From assembly GCA_002803225.1 (NCBI GenBank), contig NXFV01000166.1, positions 1-51,480 on the forward strand: a stretch of 51,480 nt of DNA. The letters run 5' to 3'. Made by a program: the position numbers and the translations under genes. The notes beneath the pieces are model-generated. The model did no database searches and had not been told where the DNA came from. It saw only the letters and a list, made by a program, of their open reading frames with translations. This document shows, piece by piece, positions 1 to 10,788 of this stretch. This DNA is from Gamarada debralockiae (lineage: Eukaryota > Ascomycota > Leotiomycetes > Helotiales > Hyphodiscaceae). Within the stretch, counting starts at the first letter, position 1, and the number at the start of each line of letters is the position of its first letter.

Positions 1-129
1 CCCTATCTTATACCTAAGTAATAACAAATAGTGAATAAAAGCCTAGAATCAGGATCCTATAGGCTATTAGTTATTAAGTTATAGGCCTTTAATTATTAAA
101 GCTTTGGGCTTTAAACAAGTATGTACAGT

Positions 130-283
130 TGTGACGGCGGGATCGATACAAAGGTCTGAAGCTCTGAGTTCAAAGATCACGGTGTATTGTAAAATACTAA
201 GCTAAGGAAGAGGAGAGAGAATTCCGCCAGCTCTAGCGTTGCTTCACCTAACTTTGCCGAGACCACGTGACACAACCGTCACA
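130..283. mobile_element. Solo LTR of an LTR retrotransposon (154 bp)
   Basis: The element begins TGTGACGG and ends CCGTCACA, a perfect 8-bp terminal inverted repeat with the TG...CA ends of LTRs. It is flanked on both sides by the same five bases, ACAGT (125-129 and 284-288), which is the target duplication expected of an LTR retrotransposon. No internal gag/pol sequence is present, so this is a solo LTR left by LTR-LTR recombination, or a very short TRIM-like element. The family cannot be named from the LTR alone. Confidence 0.8.
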
Positions 284-288
284 ACAGT

Positions 289-929
289 ACAGTAAAACTA
301 GATAGAAAATAAAGGTAGAGGGGCGTTCTTGCTAGTAGAATAGAGCTTAAGATCTATTGAACTTTATATTTAAAAGCTAATAAATATATATACTATTATA
401 GTATATACTCTATCTATATACATACTCTATCTGTACGCATGCTCCATCTGTATGTATTGTCACGAGTCATGGGATCTAAGCGAAGGTTCTGACAATTGTC
501 AGAACCCTCGCTTAGATCACGTGCATCACAGTTAGGCGGTTTCGCATGGCGGTTGCGACTTGTACAGAAAGGCCTGCGGTTGCTAAGCCAGCCGAGCGGC
601 CGCTAGTGTATTGATCAGATATTCGTACGAGTTGCAGAGCTCTGAACCTTCCCTCCTTAGCTTTGAATAGTCGTAATTGAACCTATTCTACTTTGCCTTC
701 TAGGCCCTGAATTTGGATACGTGACATAACTCGTCCTACTATAGCCTTGGGAAGGCCATAGCTAGCAGCCTAGTAACTCGTGCGCTATAATCATAGATAT
801 CCGGAGCTAGGTCTATTAGTAATAAGGAAAGATATAGAGTTATAGAGGAAGGAATTCGCGAGACAAGAGTTGGCAGTTATTTCGGTGATACTTAGTCAGG
901 GTCCATCACGGCCCATGGTGGCCGAGCAG
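289..929. other. AT-rich repeat-like DNA, no gene seen
   Basis: Outside the palindrome this stretch holds an imperfect tandem array of about 20 bp around 402-460 (units resembling CATACTCTATCTGTA) and otherwise AT-rich sequence with frequent stops in all frames. No protein similarity is recognisable. It is most likely decayed transposon DNA. Confidence 0.5.
473..518. repeat. 46-bp near-perfect palindrome
   Basis: The two 23-base arms are reverse complements with one mismatched pair and no spacer, centred on CAATTG. The left arm starts GATCTAAGCGAAGG and the right arm ends CCTCGCTTAGATC. It could extrude as a long hairpin. It may be a head-to-head junction of two terminal repeats (the centre reads CTGACA-TGTCAG-like, as LTR ends do) or a small foldback element. 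It lies 190 bp from the solo LTR in AT-rich repeat-like DNA. Confidence 0.85.
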
Positions 930-1500
930 AGGAGTCTTGGCGGGGCCAAGGATCTGCCGGGGGTGGGGTACTTGAGCTTTTCTCTCAGATGGAGTGATGC
1001 AGTCTGCATCAACCAAGCTGACATCCACGAGGGAAACTGGCAGGTCTCCCACATGGAACTGATTTATCGGTCCGTGATCAAGTTTTAGTCTACCTCGGCA
1101 ATTCAACCTTTGAAGCAAGGATTGTCTTTGGGCTCTTGCTGGTCTTCGAGCACGTAGAGGAAAGAAGAGGAGCTGAAGTGCGTCCAGAATCTTCGGAACT
1201 TTGCGGCGTGTGTGTTTGGAGACCCCGACAATCGTCCTGACTTCAGGGACATGGAAGATTTCGAGGTGGTATAGAAACATTTCGATGAGCTGGTACAAAG
1301 ACTACTCTTTCATCGGGCTTGGGTGGTCCAGGAAATTGTACTTGCTCAGAAAGTGATAGTCCACTGCAGTATTCATTACGCAAAATGAGATGTTCTATTA
1401 GAGGCGTATAATCGAGTATCCAAGCTCCAGCGACTTTATGGTGGTTTTGGCCTTGCAAAAATGCCAGCCGCAACTTCTAGATCACGAATTTTACCCAAAC
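930..1500 (+). pseudogene. HET-domain (heterokaryon incompatibility) pseudogene
   Basis: Translated pieces match the HET domain core. One frame reads DAVCINQADIHEGNWQVSHM followed by ELIYRS (about 985-1070), like the family motif DAICINQ...QV..M..IY. Past a frameshift near 1080 comes VLVYLGNSTFEA, and near 1300 comes HRAWVVQEIVLAQKVIVHC, the RAW..QE..LA....V.C motif. The pieces lie in different frames and contain stops at 1272-1274 (TAG) and 1386-1388 (TGA, where a Trp would fit). HET proteins normally trigger cell death on non-self fusion; this copy cannot make a full domain. The N-terminal 'SYTWG' part and a start codon were not found, so it is also truncated. Confidence 0.8.
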
Positions 1501-2053
1501 TATAACAAGCCTATACTCCAAGTGCACAAAGAGTTTGCTCTCTTTTTCACTCATAAGTATCAAAGTCTTGAGGTTTCTCGACCGGTCACGGGCTCGATCC
1601 AGACCGTGACTACCGCTTCAGATTGGCAGGCTGGCCATCTTAGATTCCGGATTGGCAGCAAAGGGGCATGAGTAAGTCCTCCTCCGAGTTTTCCATATCC
1701 CATTCTGTCCGAATCGTCAGACGCTACCCCCAGATCCTGTTTCTTGGGGGGTGAATGCGGAATTCGAAGAGATTAAAAACAGCAACAGGGAGGGATATCG
1801 AATGAATGAGACACGGAAAGGGGGGGAGGATGAAGAGAAAAAGTAAGACTGGGGCCCTAGTTCAGCAGAAGCAACCAAAGTAACGCATTTAAGCTTCTTA
1901 GGTTCTGCGGACTCTTATATACACGATATAATGGATGGCGAAGCTTTGCAGATTGCGGAAGCTGAGGGATTGAAAGCTGGTCAAGTGTTCTTTGAATAAG
2001 ACATTACCGCGAGAGTCGTCCACTTACGTTGAACGATCAAACAGCTAGACAAA
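1501..2053. other. Intergenic, nothing recognised
   Basis: The stretch follows the HET relic and precedes the 3' end of the minus-strand membrane-protein gene. It may hold decayed HET C-terminal sequence, but I cannot align it to anything. Confidence 0.4.
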
Positions 2054-3901
2054 TCATGAAAACCTAGCCTCACTTCCCGAACTCTCTAGCCTTTTATTCA
2101 CCACTATCAAGGCACCCGATTCCTTGTCAAGCCTAACCACAGTCGTGCCAACGAGGCTCTCACAACTTTTCCAAGCACTCCACACGCTCCAACCCCTCCA
2201 CCCCATAGGCGATCTCGATCCCTTGCTCCATGTCCGCGCAGCAATCTCATCAGCGAGTTCCGTTCCACCCCTCGAGGCACTGTGAATTAAACTCCGAATA
2301 TCCATATAATCCCAGCTCTGAAGGTCTTTCCAACATCTCGTCCTAATCGCCTCCTCAACCACGAGCAGAAGACAAGAACAATTGCTCACTATGATGAAGA
2401 ATACGAATAGCCCATCGCCAAGAACCATGGGCTGAATGATGACTGTAGCTTGTGTCGCGGACGTTTGATTCAAGACCATAAGCTGTGCGCTTGCGTAGCC
2501 AAGGAGTATGTCGTCCATCATTGCTGTGATCGAATTGGTCAGTCCGGCTAGAGTGGATGCGCTTTCAGTGAGGGGTATGCTGGAGTTCGCTTGTGAGAGG
2601 TTGTAAGAGTTGATACTGGCCGCAAAGGAGTTCCCAAGTAGAGACTGGAATAGATTTGTCTGGTCATTGGAGATCAATGCCAGTTGCCGCATTGCGACAT
2701 GGCTCAGGTTACCGCTTGGATCGATATCAGTGGCAGAATTGAGAGCCGTGACGTTGATCCGTTTTGCGGTGATGTTAACTTGAACTTCGAACGCCGTAGG
2801 GTGGAAGTTGATTGAGCATTGGGTTGTGTTCAGGAACGCATAGTCGTCGCCAGCCGCTATCCCAAGATATTTCGTGCCAGGAGTTTGTGTAGAAGCCACA
2901 CCCAGAGCGACTATTGCCGGTCCATTTTCTTGGCCAAAATACGTCGAGTTTTCGGGTTGTCCGTTACTGTTTGGTAGAGTCCCCGTTGCTTCCCATGTAA
3001 TGACACCATCTTGCGATTGAAGGACGAATGCAGTGCTCGAATTGTAGATACACTGAACCTTGGCGTTATATCCAGTCTCGTTGTACCGGTAGTAGACAGT
3101 ACTTGCTGTATGAGTGGCATTTCCGTCTGTCAGTCCGACTGAAGATCCAACGCCATAGGAACGCCCTTCGTAGACGAAACCGGAATTGTCGAGTTTCGCG
3201 TGGTTGCGCGCACTCCCATCAATAGTGGTAGCCGTAGATGCGGAGGATAGAAGTTCCCCTTCAAGTGCGATGCCGACACTGTATGAGAAGACGCCTTTAT
3301 TATTCCTGACCTCCAATCCTCCGTTCGAGAAGCCTGGCAAGTATTCTTGGATGAGGGATGTATTTCCGTATGAAGGGAGCAAGACAGTCCCAGGTGGGCC
3401 TTTGTACTGAACGTTGACAGGCGAGATTGCACCAGCCCATATCACCGATGGATTCCACTTGAACATCAAGATGGCGAATAAAGCTAGCATGAACTTCGCT
3501 GGTAAATTCCATGTCCACGTTTGAACACAAACATGTATCCAGAACTTGAGTCTATCCAGCGATGCATTGGTGCGACTAAACGATATTCTCGTGGCTTGAT
3601 TGACTAACGCAGTCACTGCGGCGGCCTGCAGAAATCCCAAGACATTCGAGATAATTTGAACATATGCTTGAACTGGTGCTCGATTTTTATCCACATAGGC
3701 TTGGTAGTGGGCGGGAAGAACCCATCGACGATATTGGGCAACGAAGAGCCCTATGCTCACAATAGTAGTGAAAACAAGGCCAATGAAGTGCTTGTGTCGC
3801 CCAAGAGAGTTGGCAGAAAATGAAAGTTCATCATAAGAAATAGGGGCCTGTTCTCGCTCAGCGACAATGGTTTCTCCTGGCTCTGCTTTCTTGTCGTCCA
3901 T
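2054..3901 (-). CDS. Large fungal membrane protein with lumenal/extracellular domain, function unknown
   Basis: Single-exon gene of 615 residues starting at an ATG. A charged N-terminus (about 1-35) is followed by hydrophobic segments near 38-57 (HFIGLVFTTIVSIGLFVAQ), 80-105 and 135-160, then a Ser/Thr/Asn-rich region of about 340 residues with many N-glycosylation sequons (NTS, NGT, NLS, NQT). A strong last helix (VLGDGLFVFFIIVSNCSCLL) precedes a cytosolic tail of about 90 residues. The layout matches a widespread, unnamed family of fungal plasma-membrane-type proteins with two or three N-terminal helices, an ectodomain and one C-terminal helix. No catalytic motif is seen. The uninterrupted frame and sequence composition argue that it is expressed. 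Confidence 0.8.
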   Translation of the reverse strand: MDDKKAEPGETIVAEREQAPISYDELSFSANSLGRHKHFIGLVFTTIVSIGLFVAQYRRWVLPAHYQAYVDKNRAPVQAYVQIISNVLGFLQAAAVTALVNQATRISFSRTNASLDRLKFWIHVCVQTWTWNLPAKFMLALFAILMFKWNPSVIWAGAISPVNVQYKGPPGTVLLPSYGNTSLIQEYLPGFSNGGLEVRNNKGVFSYSVGIALEGELLSSASTATTIDGSARNHAKLDNSGFVYEGRSYGVGSSVGLTDGNATHTASTVYYRYNETGYNAKVQCIYNSSTAFVLQSQDGVITWEATGTLPNSNGQPENSTYFGQENGPAIVALGVASTQTPGTKYLGIAAGDDYAFLNTTQCSINFHPTAFEVQVNITAKRINVTALNSATDIDPSGNLSHVAMRQLALISNDQTNLFQSLLGNSFAASINSYNLSQANSSIPLTESASTLAGLTNSITAMMDDILLGYASAQLMVLNQTSATQATVIIQPMVLGDGLFVFFIIVSNCSCLLLVVEEAIRTRCWKDLQSWDYMDIRSLIHSASRGGTELADEIAARTWSKGSRSPMGWRGWSVWSAWKSCESLVGTTVVRLDKESGALIVVNKRLESSGSEARFS

Positions 3902-4410
3902 TTGGAAGGATTTCGAAATACACTAAGCGTAGTGTGCGAGGTGACTTCATTGGCACTTGGCAGAAGAGAAGGTACGAATATGGGGGACTACCCCGATAAT
4001 GAAAGGATGACAGCGGGGTGAGTTTCATTTCCACATGCAAGTAAAATGCGGCGCAGAGTTTCAGGTGCGTTTCTTCTATCCAATCATTTCTCTGATGAAC
4101 CAACATCGACCCCAATCCAACGATCCTTCCTATTTCAACCTATCAGCATACTCGGGTAATATGCAGCGACCAAGGATTTTCTAAATAGCTTCAATAAACT
4201 TAATATGGGGAAACTTCCTTGTACATAGAATTCAACGAACCAGGCACGTGGGGCAGTGATAATACATTTGAATGTCAATCCCAGAGACTGGCATTCCCAT
4301 ACCTGCGCCGAAGGCTTCCCAAGATGTTCTCGATGTTCAGCCGGACCATGACATTCCATTTTCAACGTCTCGATCGACCGCTGTCTGTCGCATTCTCCTT
4401 GCCTGTCTGC
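3902..4410. other. Intergenic between two minus-strand genes
   Basis: It contains the 3' side of ATG27 and the upstream region of the membrane-protein gene, with no further gene recognised. The short frames here are antisense or chance. Confidence 0.5.
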
Positions 4411-5516
4411 TCATATCGCTGCGTAACCACCTCTGCTTCCACCGCCTTGTATCGTGTTCAAAACTCTTCGCATCCAATCCTTGAACAAGTATGGGACATC
4501 GCGAATCGTATCGCCGTGAGGGAGGAGGTCCCAGCCGCGGGCACCGTATCGGTTGTAGTTGAGCCATGAACCAAAGATAAGGTAGGTCGCCGTTGACAAA
4601 AAGGCACTGTTGGGATAAGTCAGTACCCGAAAATGCATTCGGAGGGTGCAGATTGGGAAGTACGCACATGAGGATGAACCAAGTGAAGAAACCCCAATGG
4701 CTGCCTTCCTCAGCATCCTGCTCATCCTTCGAGTCCTCGCACGCGTACTGCGTCCGCCACACTAATCGCAGGATATCTACATCGCCAACCCCCTCCTCAT
4801 ATTTAAAAAATGTGAGATCTGGGGAATTTGGGTCGTCGTCGTCCACTCCATCATCCTCTGCCCGCTTGACCTTCCCCTCGGTGTATTTGTCCTCTGGGTC
4901 GTAAAGATTATCCCACCCAGTCCGATTCTTATCACAAATGAATTCGACAATGGCCTTCTGGTCTCTCTTCGTTGTTATGCGGTAGCCCCCATTCAACGTA
5001 ACTCGTACGCCCTCCTTTTCGGAATCATCATGTGATGGTGATGTTTTGAGTCGCTCCCACTTGGCGTTCATATCTTTACCTCCCTTCCCTGCCAACTCGC
5101 CGGCAATAGCTATATGCTCGAAAGTATCGTCATCTTCCTTGATTACATGCCGTACTGCGCAGACTATACGGGCTGTTAACTGTGGACTTAAGAAAGGCAC
5201 GCGACCATGAAATCCCGGCCCTGGGGTAGGAATGCTCACCTCGAGTCCCGTTGGGACATTGATCCTTGGCTGGAATATTTTTGACCTTCCCTAACGGTTT
5301 GCAGATGTCGATTGTATAGGTTATGTTCACATTGGGTGTGGCATTTGGTTCAGAGTGGAAAACAGATTTTGGTCCTCCCAATTTGCTGAGATCGAAGCTC
5401 GCCTTGTCTACGCGGACATGATTGCAGTCATAACTTCCAGCCGCCACTGCAGAGAGGAAAGGGAATAGGAGAGTCGATAATATGGCCGCATCAGCCGGAC
5501 TTCGAGGTAACCGCAT
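4411..5516 (-). CDS. ATG27: Atg27-like autophagy membrane protein
   Basis: Three exons: 5516-5240, 5172-4668 and 4606-4411; introns of 67 and 61 bp (GTGAGC...CAG and GTGCGT...CAG) keep the frame, giving 325 residues. The start at 5516 puts a signal peptide directly at the N-terminus (MRLPRSPADAAILSTLLFPF), ahead of a cysteine-containing lumenal domain (SYDCNHVRVDKASFDLSKLG) of the mannose-6-phosphate-receptor-homology type. A transmembrane helix follows (WFILIAFLSTATYLIFGSWL), then the strongly conserved short tail with NYNRYGARGWDLLPHGDTIR. In yeast, Atg27 is a type I membrane protein that cycles between Golgi, vacuole and phagophore source membranes and supports Atg9 trafficking. An upstream in-frame ATG at 5561 would bury the signal peptide, so I chose the second. 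Confidence 0.9.
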
Positions 5517-5747
5517 GATTGAGGTTGTGAAAGAGTACGAGGGAAAGAGCTTCGGGGGCACGCTGTCTAGTCGGCGAAAGAAGGAAGTAAGAAATTAAAA
5601 GGGTTCAAAGGAATGAGCAAGTGTAGAGGTTGAAAAGAAGATACGTTCGTGATGTTTAAGTTGGGTCGTCTTGTTCTCGGTGTCGCTGTGAGATGACGAG
5701 CATTCTGGAATTAGGCAATAAACTCGTTTAGTCATTCGCAGTATCAT

Positions 5748-5753
5748 CACGTG
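5748..5753. promoter_or_regulatory. CACGTG E-box in the ATG27 upstream region
   Basis: The perfect palindrome CACGTG lies about 230 bp upstream of the ATG27 start and 130 bp upstream of the small plus-strand frame. bHLH factors of the Cbf1/Pho4 type bind this core in fungi. The same core recurs upstream of three other conserved genes in this window. Confidence 0.35.
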
Positions 5754-5884
5754 CCTGAATACCCGTGACCAAATATGACTGTAATGGGACCCTAGATATT
5801 TGAGACCTATATATAATTCCATTCTTTCCCAATTTTGTCCTTCTTCCTCTCTTCTTGCTCTTGAACGCCCAAATACCCACAGTC

Positions 5885-6043
5885 ATGGCAGATCCGACCA
5901 CCACTCCTGCAGCAATTCCACTTCCCGCGGGCCAGCCCTTGCCTGAGACATACTATCCGGAACCAGCTACATTCGACTTCCCCAAGTTCCGCACCTCACC
6001 AATCGAAATACGAAGGCCTCGTTCAAAAGTCCTGCCACGCTAA
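5885..6043 (+). CDS. Possible small proline-rich protein (52 aa)
   Basis: An ATG at 5885 follows a pyrimidine-rich leader (TTGTCCTTCTTCCTCTCTTC) typical of fungal transcript starts. The frame encodes 52 residues (MADPTTTPAAIPLPAGQPLP..., then PETYYPEPATFDFPKFRTSP). No homology is recognised. It could be a genuine short gene, the first exon of a longer one, or chance; the leader and codon use are the only support. Confidence 0.3.
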   Translation: MADPTTTPAAIPLPAGQPLPETYYPEPATFDFPKFRTSPIEIRRPRSKVLPR

Positions 6044-6746
6044 AAACGCCATAGATGTGTTGCAGGCCTAGCATAGCAACAGCGGCCACTGCAAGATTGG
6101 GAGGGTTACAGGCTGTTTAGTGTCCAAGCTTTGTGTAGAAAGCCTGTAAATAGTCGCTGTAAGCGACTTTGCTTCAGGCACCTAGCCACTATCGCCGTTG
6201 CTGCCTCTACATTCAAAGGGCTGGATTCGTTGGGTCTGATTCCTTGCTGGCCAGATGGTACACCGAGTCATTTGTGGCACGAAATTGCTTACAGTTGCCT
6301 TGCGAAACTACTTTTTCAAGAGCGTGGGGAAAGGAGAATGGGCGTCGCAAAAAAGCCGTAGGTACATATGCTTGAAGAAGTTGAAGCCTGATGCGGTGAT
6401 GTTCGTGTGGTGACAACGACCCCGCAGAGATGGAATTGCTCTGCCCCCTGCCCCTCCTTCGCTTACAGAAAGTCGAGCATTTCAAGAAGCCATGGAAAGG
6501 GAAAGTTGAGGTAGGCTCTCAAAGTAACAAAGTCCAACCAAATACAAATAGTTGAACTAGAACCACTGAGAAACTTATACCGAACGGATGTATTGTTTGA
6601 AATAGATGGCAGTCCATAAGTACTGCGAGTAAAATACGAAAAGGCTACTCAATGTCGCTGACAAGGATTGCGGATCTCGGCTTTGCGCCAACGTCTTCCT
6701 CCACTTTTCATTCTGATACCCCACAATCCTCAGTCCCATCCTCAAA
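6044..6746. other. Intergenic upstream of the amidase gene
   Basis: No coding signal with family similarity. The last 150 bp are the presumed amidase promoter and leader; nothing else is recognised. Confidence 0.4.
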
Positions 6747-8467
6747 ATGGCAGCTCCTACCTGGCAAGCAATCGCCCAGCGCAAACAAGCAGAACGCCAA
6801 TCCCGAATCCCCAAAGAATGGCTTCTCCCCATCCTCCCCTCCTCCACCACCCTCGATGTACGCTCAATCCCCCGAACGTGCGGAATCCTAAGCTCCAAAG
6901 AACTCGAAATCACCGAAAACTACGATGCCACCTCCCTCACACAAGCCATTCGATCTAAAACCCTCACTGCCGAGGAAGTCACAACCGCATTCTGCAAACG
7001 AGCTGCTATCGCTCAGCAGGTCTGCAATTGTTTGACTGAAATCTTCTTCGCAGATGCTATCCTGCATGCGAAATATCTAGATCAGGAATATAAGAGGACG
7101 GGGAAGACGTTGGGGCCCTTACATGGCTTGCCGATCTCGCTGAAGGATACGTTTAAAGTTAAGGGATATGATACTTCGATCGGAATTGCCAGCCTGGCGG
7201 ACAACCTCGCCAAGGAGAATGCTTTACTTGTGGATATCCTACTCGAGCATGGCGCAGTCATTTACTGCAAGACGAATATCCCACAAACCCTGGGGGCACT
7301 CGACAGCGATAACAACCTGTTTGGACGCGTGTTGAACCCTAGGAATAGGAATGTCACAGCTGGAGGTAGTTCCGGGGGTGAGGGCGCACTGATTGCCATG
7401 AGAGGGAGCGTTTTAGGTGTGGGAACAGATATTGGAGGCAGCATCAGGATTCCAGCCATGTGCGGAGGACTGTATGGCATCAAACCCAGCGCGCAACGGG
7501 TCCCATACGTTGGACAGGAGAATGGAGCAAGGGAAGGAGCAAGCAAATTGGGGCTAACAGCGAGTGTCGGCCCAATTGCAGGAAGCATGAGAGACTGCGA
7601 ATTGTTTTTGAAGGTCGTCTCGAACGCAAGACCCTGGGAACGGGACCCAAGTATTGTATACGGACTATGGGACGAGCAAGGAGCAGTAGCCAAGAAGCCT
7701 TTACTGGGAGTCATCAGAACAGACGGACTCATCACACCTCTTCCTCCGATCTCGAAAGTGTTGGACGAGACTGTCCAAACGTTACGGAAATCAGGAGTTG
7801 AGGTTGTGGAGATCAATGCGCCGGCGTTCAAACGATGCCAATCTGTCGCCAACTCTTTCTTCGGCATTGATGGGTACAACTTCATGTTCGACCTTCTAGA
7901 GAAGACCGGTGAACCCCTTACCAACTGGCTGAGCACAAGGCTACGCCGGAAGGATCCTATGGCTCTGGATATGTTGGTTGAGTTCCATGCCAAGAAGATT
8001 GAGTTGGAGAGAGAGATGTTGAAGATCTGGAAAGATCCCAAGACGGGACGACCGATTGACGCTTTCATCTGCCCCGTTGCTCCTCACCCAGTTCCTCCCA
8101 TTGATAGGTGGAATGGAGTTAGTTATACAAGCAGTTTTGTTCTGTTGGATTACCCTGCAGGGACATTGCCTGTCAGGGATTTCGAGGAATCAGATCTGTG
8201 GGATGAGTTGGCGGATAGCAAGCCGCTGGGAAGTTGGGATAAGATCAACAGGGAATTATGTGAGTTCAGGTTCCATCTTCGAACATTGATTGACTGCTTG
8301 CTAACACGACAACAGGGGACCCCAAAACGATTGATCGAAAGGTGTATCTGAACACCAAGCTCTCAGTGCAAGTCGTCGCACCAAAGCTGCAGGAACGGAA
8401 GCTCTATCAAGCGATGGCGTTGATCGACAATATTCTGCAAGATGTATCTGCGAAGGCAAAATTGTAA
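6747..8467 (+). CDS. Amidase-signature family hydrolase (acetamidase/fatty-acid-amide-hydrolase-like)
   Basis: Two exons, 6747-8259 and 8316-8467. The 56-bp intron runs GTGAGT...GCTAACAC...CAG and its splicing restores a Trp codon, giving 554 residues. The Ser-cisSer-Lys triad of the amidase signature is visible: Lys133 in GLPISLKDTF, cis-Ser208 in TAGGSSGGEGA and nucleophile Ser232 in GTDIGGSIRIP. The 24-residue gap between the two serines equals that of the family. Length and the N-terminal WQAIAQRKQAERQSRIPKEW stretch are typical of fungal general amidases, which release ammonia from small or aromatic amides for nitrogen nutrition. The exact substrate cannot be read. The frame is intact. 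Confidence 0.92.
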
Positions 8468-9489
8468 AATTTTGAAAGTCAATCAAATTGACTTTCATAC
8501 CAGTCCCACGATTACTTGACTTGTGCCGACTGTGCTCGTAGAGATTCAGGCCAAGTCAAGCCTCACTTAATTCATTGCCCTGAAAGGGCTTCCGAGTATC
8601 TTCCGGCTACCAAAAATATACACGTTTTCAGTTTAGTAGATGAAAGAGGCAAAGAAACTCCCGAAGGTGAAGAAGAGCCTCGATCGGGGTTTTGCTTTTT
8701 ATCCGCTGTCGTGTATTCACTGGAAAGGAAGAAGAGGTAGCGTTTATGCCGAAACACTCTGTTGTACACTGTTGGGAAGTGCAACTCGATGCATCTTGTC
8801 GAATCTTCCCTTTTCATATAAGGGAAAGACTCATAATTTGGGAAGTCCTCCCTTAATACCAGCTTTGGCGTTGTACTGTTGAGTTGTTAGTTGAGTCAAG
8901 TTTTAGGGGAAGGTCTGGGATAACTTACTGTTTGCGGGGTTGTCCAGGTTAGCTTTTTGCTTATTTGAATATAGGAAGGTTTTTAGAGAAGGTGAGTCGT
9001 GGGGATAAGTGAGGGTAGGTGCCAGCATACTTGTGAGGGTGTTGGGCGATGACGAGGAGATATCGGCTAAGGAGGCTGTTCATGTGAGGAGAATCCTAGA
9101 TTTCACTTCAAAGTCTTCTGTGCAAACAGTGAATTGGAGCCTCGGCAACCAGCTGCACAAATTCGTTTCATTCTTACAGCTACTTTTCGACAGTTCTTCC
9201 TCGACATGCAAATCTCAAAGACCTCATTATTCACATGCCACGTCGTTAACCGTTCATTAGACTTGAGGGATTCAGTCTGGCACGGCTTGTAGGTCCGCAT
9301 TTCTCCAGCCTATGTTAGTTCAATCCCCTGAAGTTGCTTTTTGCTTCTTAATTCTCACACATTGTCAATTTGGGCCAAACTAACAACTTCTACGCATCTA
9401 AGACAAACCTTCTTCACCTTCCGAATCCTACTTCCCTTGAGCCCTTCGACCCAAAGCGAATACTTACCCAATCTCAACAGCACTTCAGA
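8468..9489. other. 1-kb intergenic region, nothing recognised
   Basis: Short frames occur on both strands but none resembles a known family. It separates the amidase gene from the SET/MYND relic. Confidence 0.4.
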
Positions 9490-10360
9490 ATGGCGATCAT
9501 GGCTTCCTCCGAACAGTCCATCTCCGATGCAGTTGCTGGCCTTTCGATCGCTCAGCCGAGCTCAAGCATTCCAATCTCCTGCAAGATACCTTTGAGCGTC
9601 ACTACGTCAACCACGTCAGCCATACTAGGCGCTGGAAAGGGTGTTTTTGCGCTGAAGGATGTTAAGGCCGGAAACTTGATCTTCAAAATCTCTGAGCCGC
9701 TGCTGAATATCGTAAGTACCTCATGCACCACAGCCTCAATTGGAGAGGAGATGCTTTGAATATGAGGCATACGAATGGGCCGTTCATCAAATAACAAGAG
9801 TTGCCGCATTTCAATCAATTGATATGAATCGTTCAATTCAGCATGCTGACTCTCAATGTTCACCCAGGGCGGCGATGATGCAGATGGCCTCCGCAATTCC
9901 TGTGACAATTATCTTGCCACTACCTCCAACGAGCGTATCGAACTGAACAACCAAAACGTTCAAGTTTATGCATGCAAATCCAAAGTAGTACAGTACATTA
10001 CTGCAGCAAGGCAAGCCTTCAAATTGAGTCATAGATACTCCATACCCATGCAAAGTTGTATTAAGGTAACGCTTGCTGACTACGAAGTATGAAACATAGG
10101 AGTGTAAAGATCTTGCTTGGCACCACCACCACCAATATGAGTGCAAGACGTTCGCCGAGATTCGGTCAGACCCACCTTCCAATGGAACACCTGATTTCAT
10201 CTCTCAAAGAATAGTCGATGTATACTTCGCATTCTCCCCCACACCTATGGCCCGATCTCCGAAGTCGATTGGACCGAGCTTAAAGCACTGAGCACAAAGC
10301 TTGAGGTCAAAATGCAAATTCCAGAGTTCGCAGCATTCATGGTAGGACTATAACCCCTTG
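9490..10360 (+). pseudogene. SET/MYND (SMYD-like) protein gene, probably decayed
   Basis: The first exon (9490-9711, 74 aa) ends at a perfect GTAAGT donor and encodes GAGKGVFALKDVKAGNLIFK, the start of a SET domain. After the acceptor at 9867, the frame reads LRNSCDNYLATTS...VYACKSKVVQY, a MYND finger with some of its cysteines missing. Further on, HHHHQYECKTFAEIRSDPPS (10125-10185) and VDWTELKALSTKLE (about 10265-10310) match the post-MYND part of SMYD-like proteins, but in different frames and without the SET catalytic core (NHSC...) that should follow. SMYD proteins are lysine methyltransferases; this copy lacks the active site. Possible unseen introns keep me from being certain it is dead. 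Confidence 0.5.
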
Positions 10361-10788
10361 CCAGTTCGTGACTCGCTGCCGTCAACGCGGCTCAAACTTC
10401 GTCACTGAAGATACAGAGCGTCGCGGACTTATTATGTTCGGCACTTGTGTCATCAAATTCCGTACTTTACGACGTCCTATCTGATTCTCCTGAACAATTC
10501 GCTTGAGTCTCGTGATAATGGAAGTGATGGAAGTGAAAGGAAGGAAGCAGTGATGCTAAAGAGGAAAAAATTTGTGTTTGCATACAAATCACCTCATACG
10601 GCATCCCTTCCAAGGCATGTCGCCCCCGTCCTGTTCCTTCTCCAATCATACATTCAATATCTTGGGCCCAAGGAAGCTCGCAACAGACTTCATGTTCCAT
10701 TCTCATACTCATTTCCACTGCTGGCCAGAACAATTATGACGTTATAGATTCAACCCAGTTCGGAAACACCCCACATTCATTCCCGTCA
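10361..10788. other. Between the SET/MYND relic and the nuclease gene
   Basis: A 100-codon plus-strand frame at 10445-10747 has no family similarity and I read it as chance. The stretch may contain more SET-gene debris. Confidence 0.35.

Noticed and set aside
7262..8068. 268-codon minus-strand frame
   Set aside because: Antisense shadow of the amidase exon; no independent motif.
10445..10747. 100-codon plus-strand frame
   Set aside because: No similarity, no splice context and composition unlike neighbours; chance frame.
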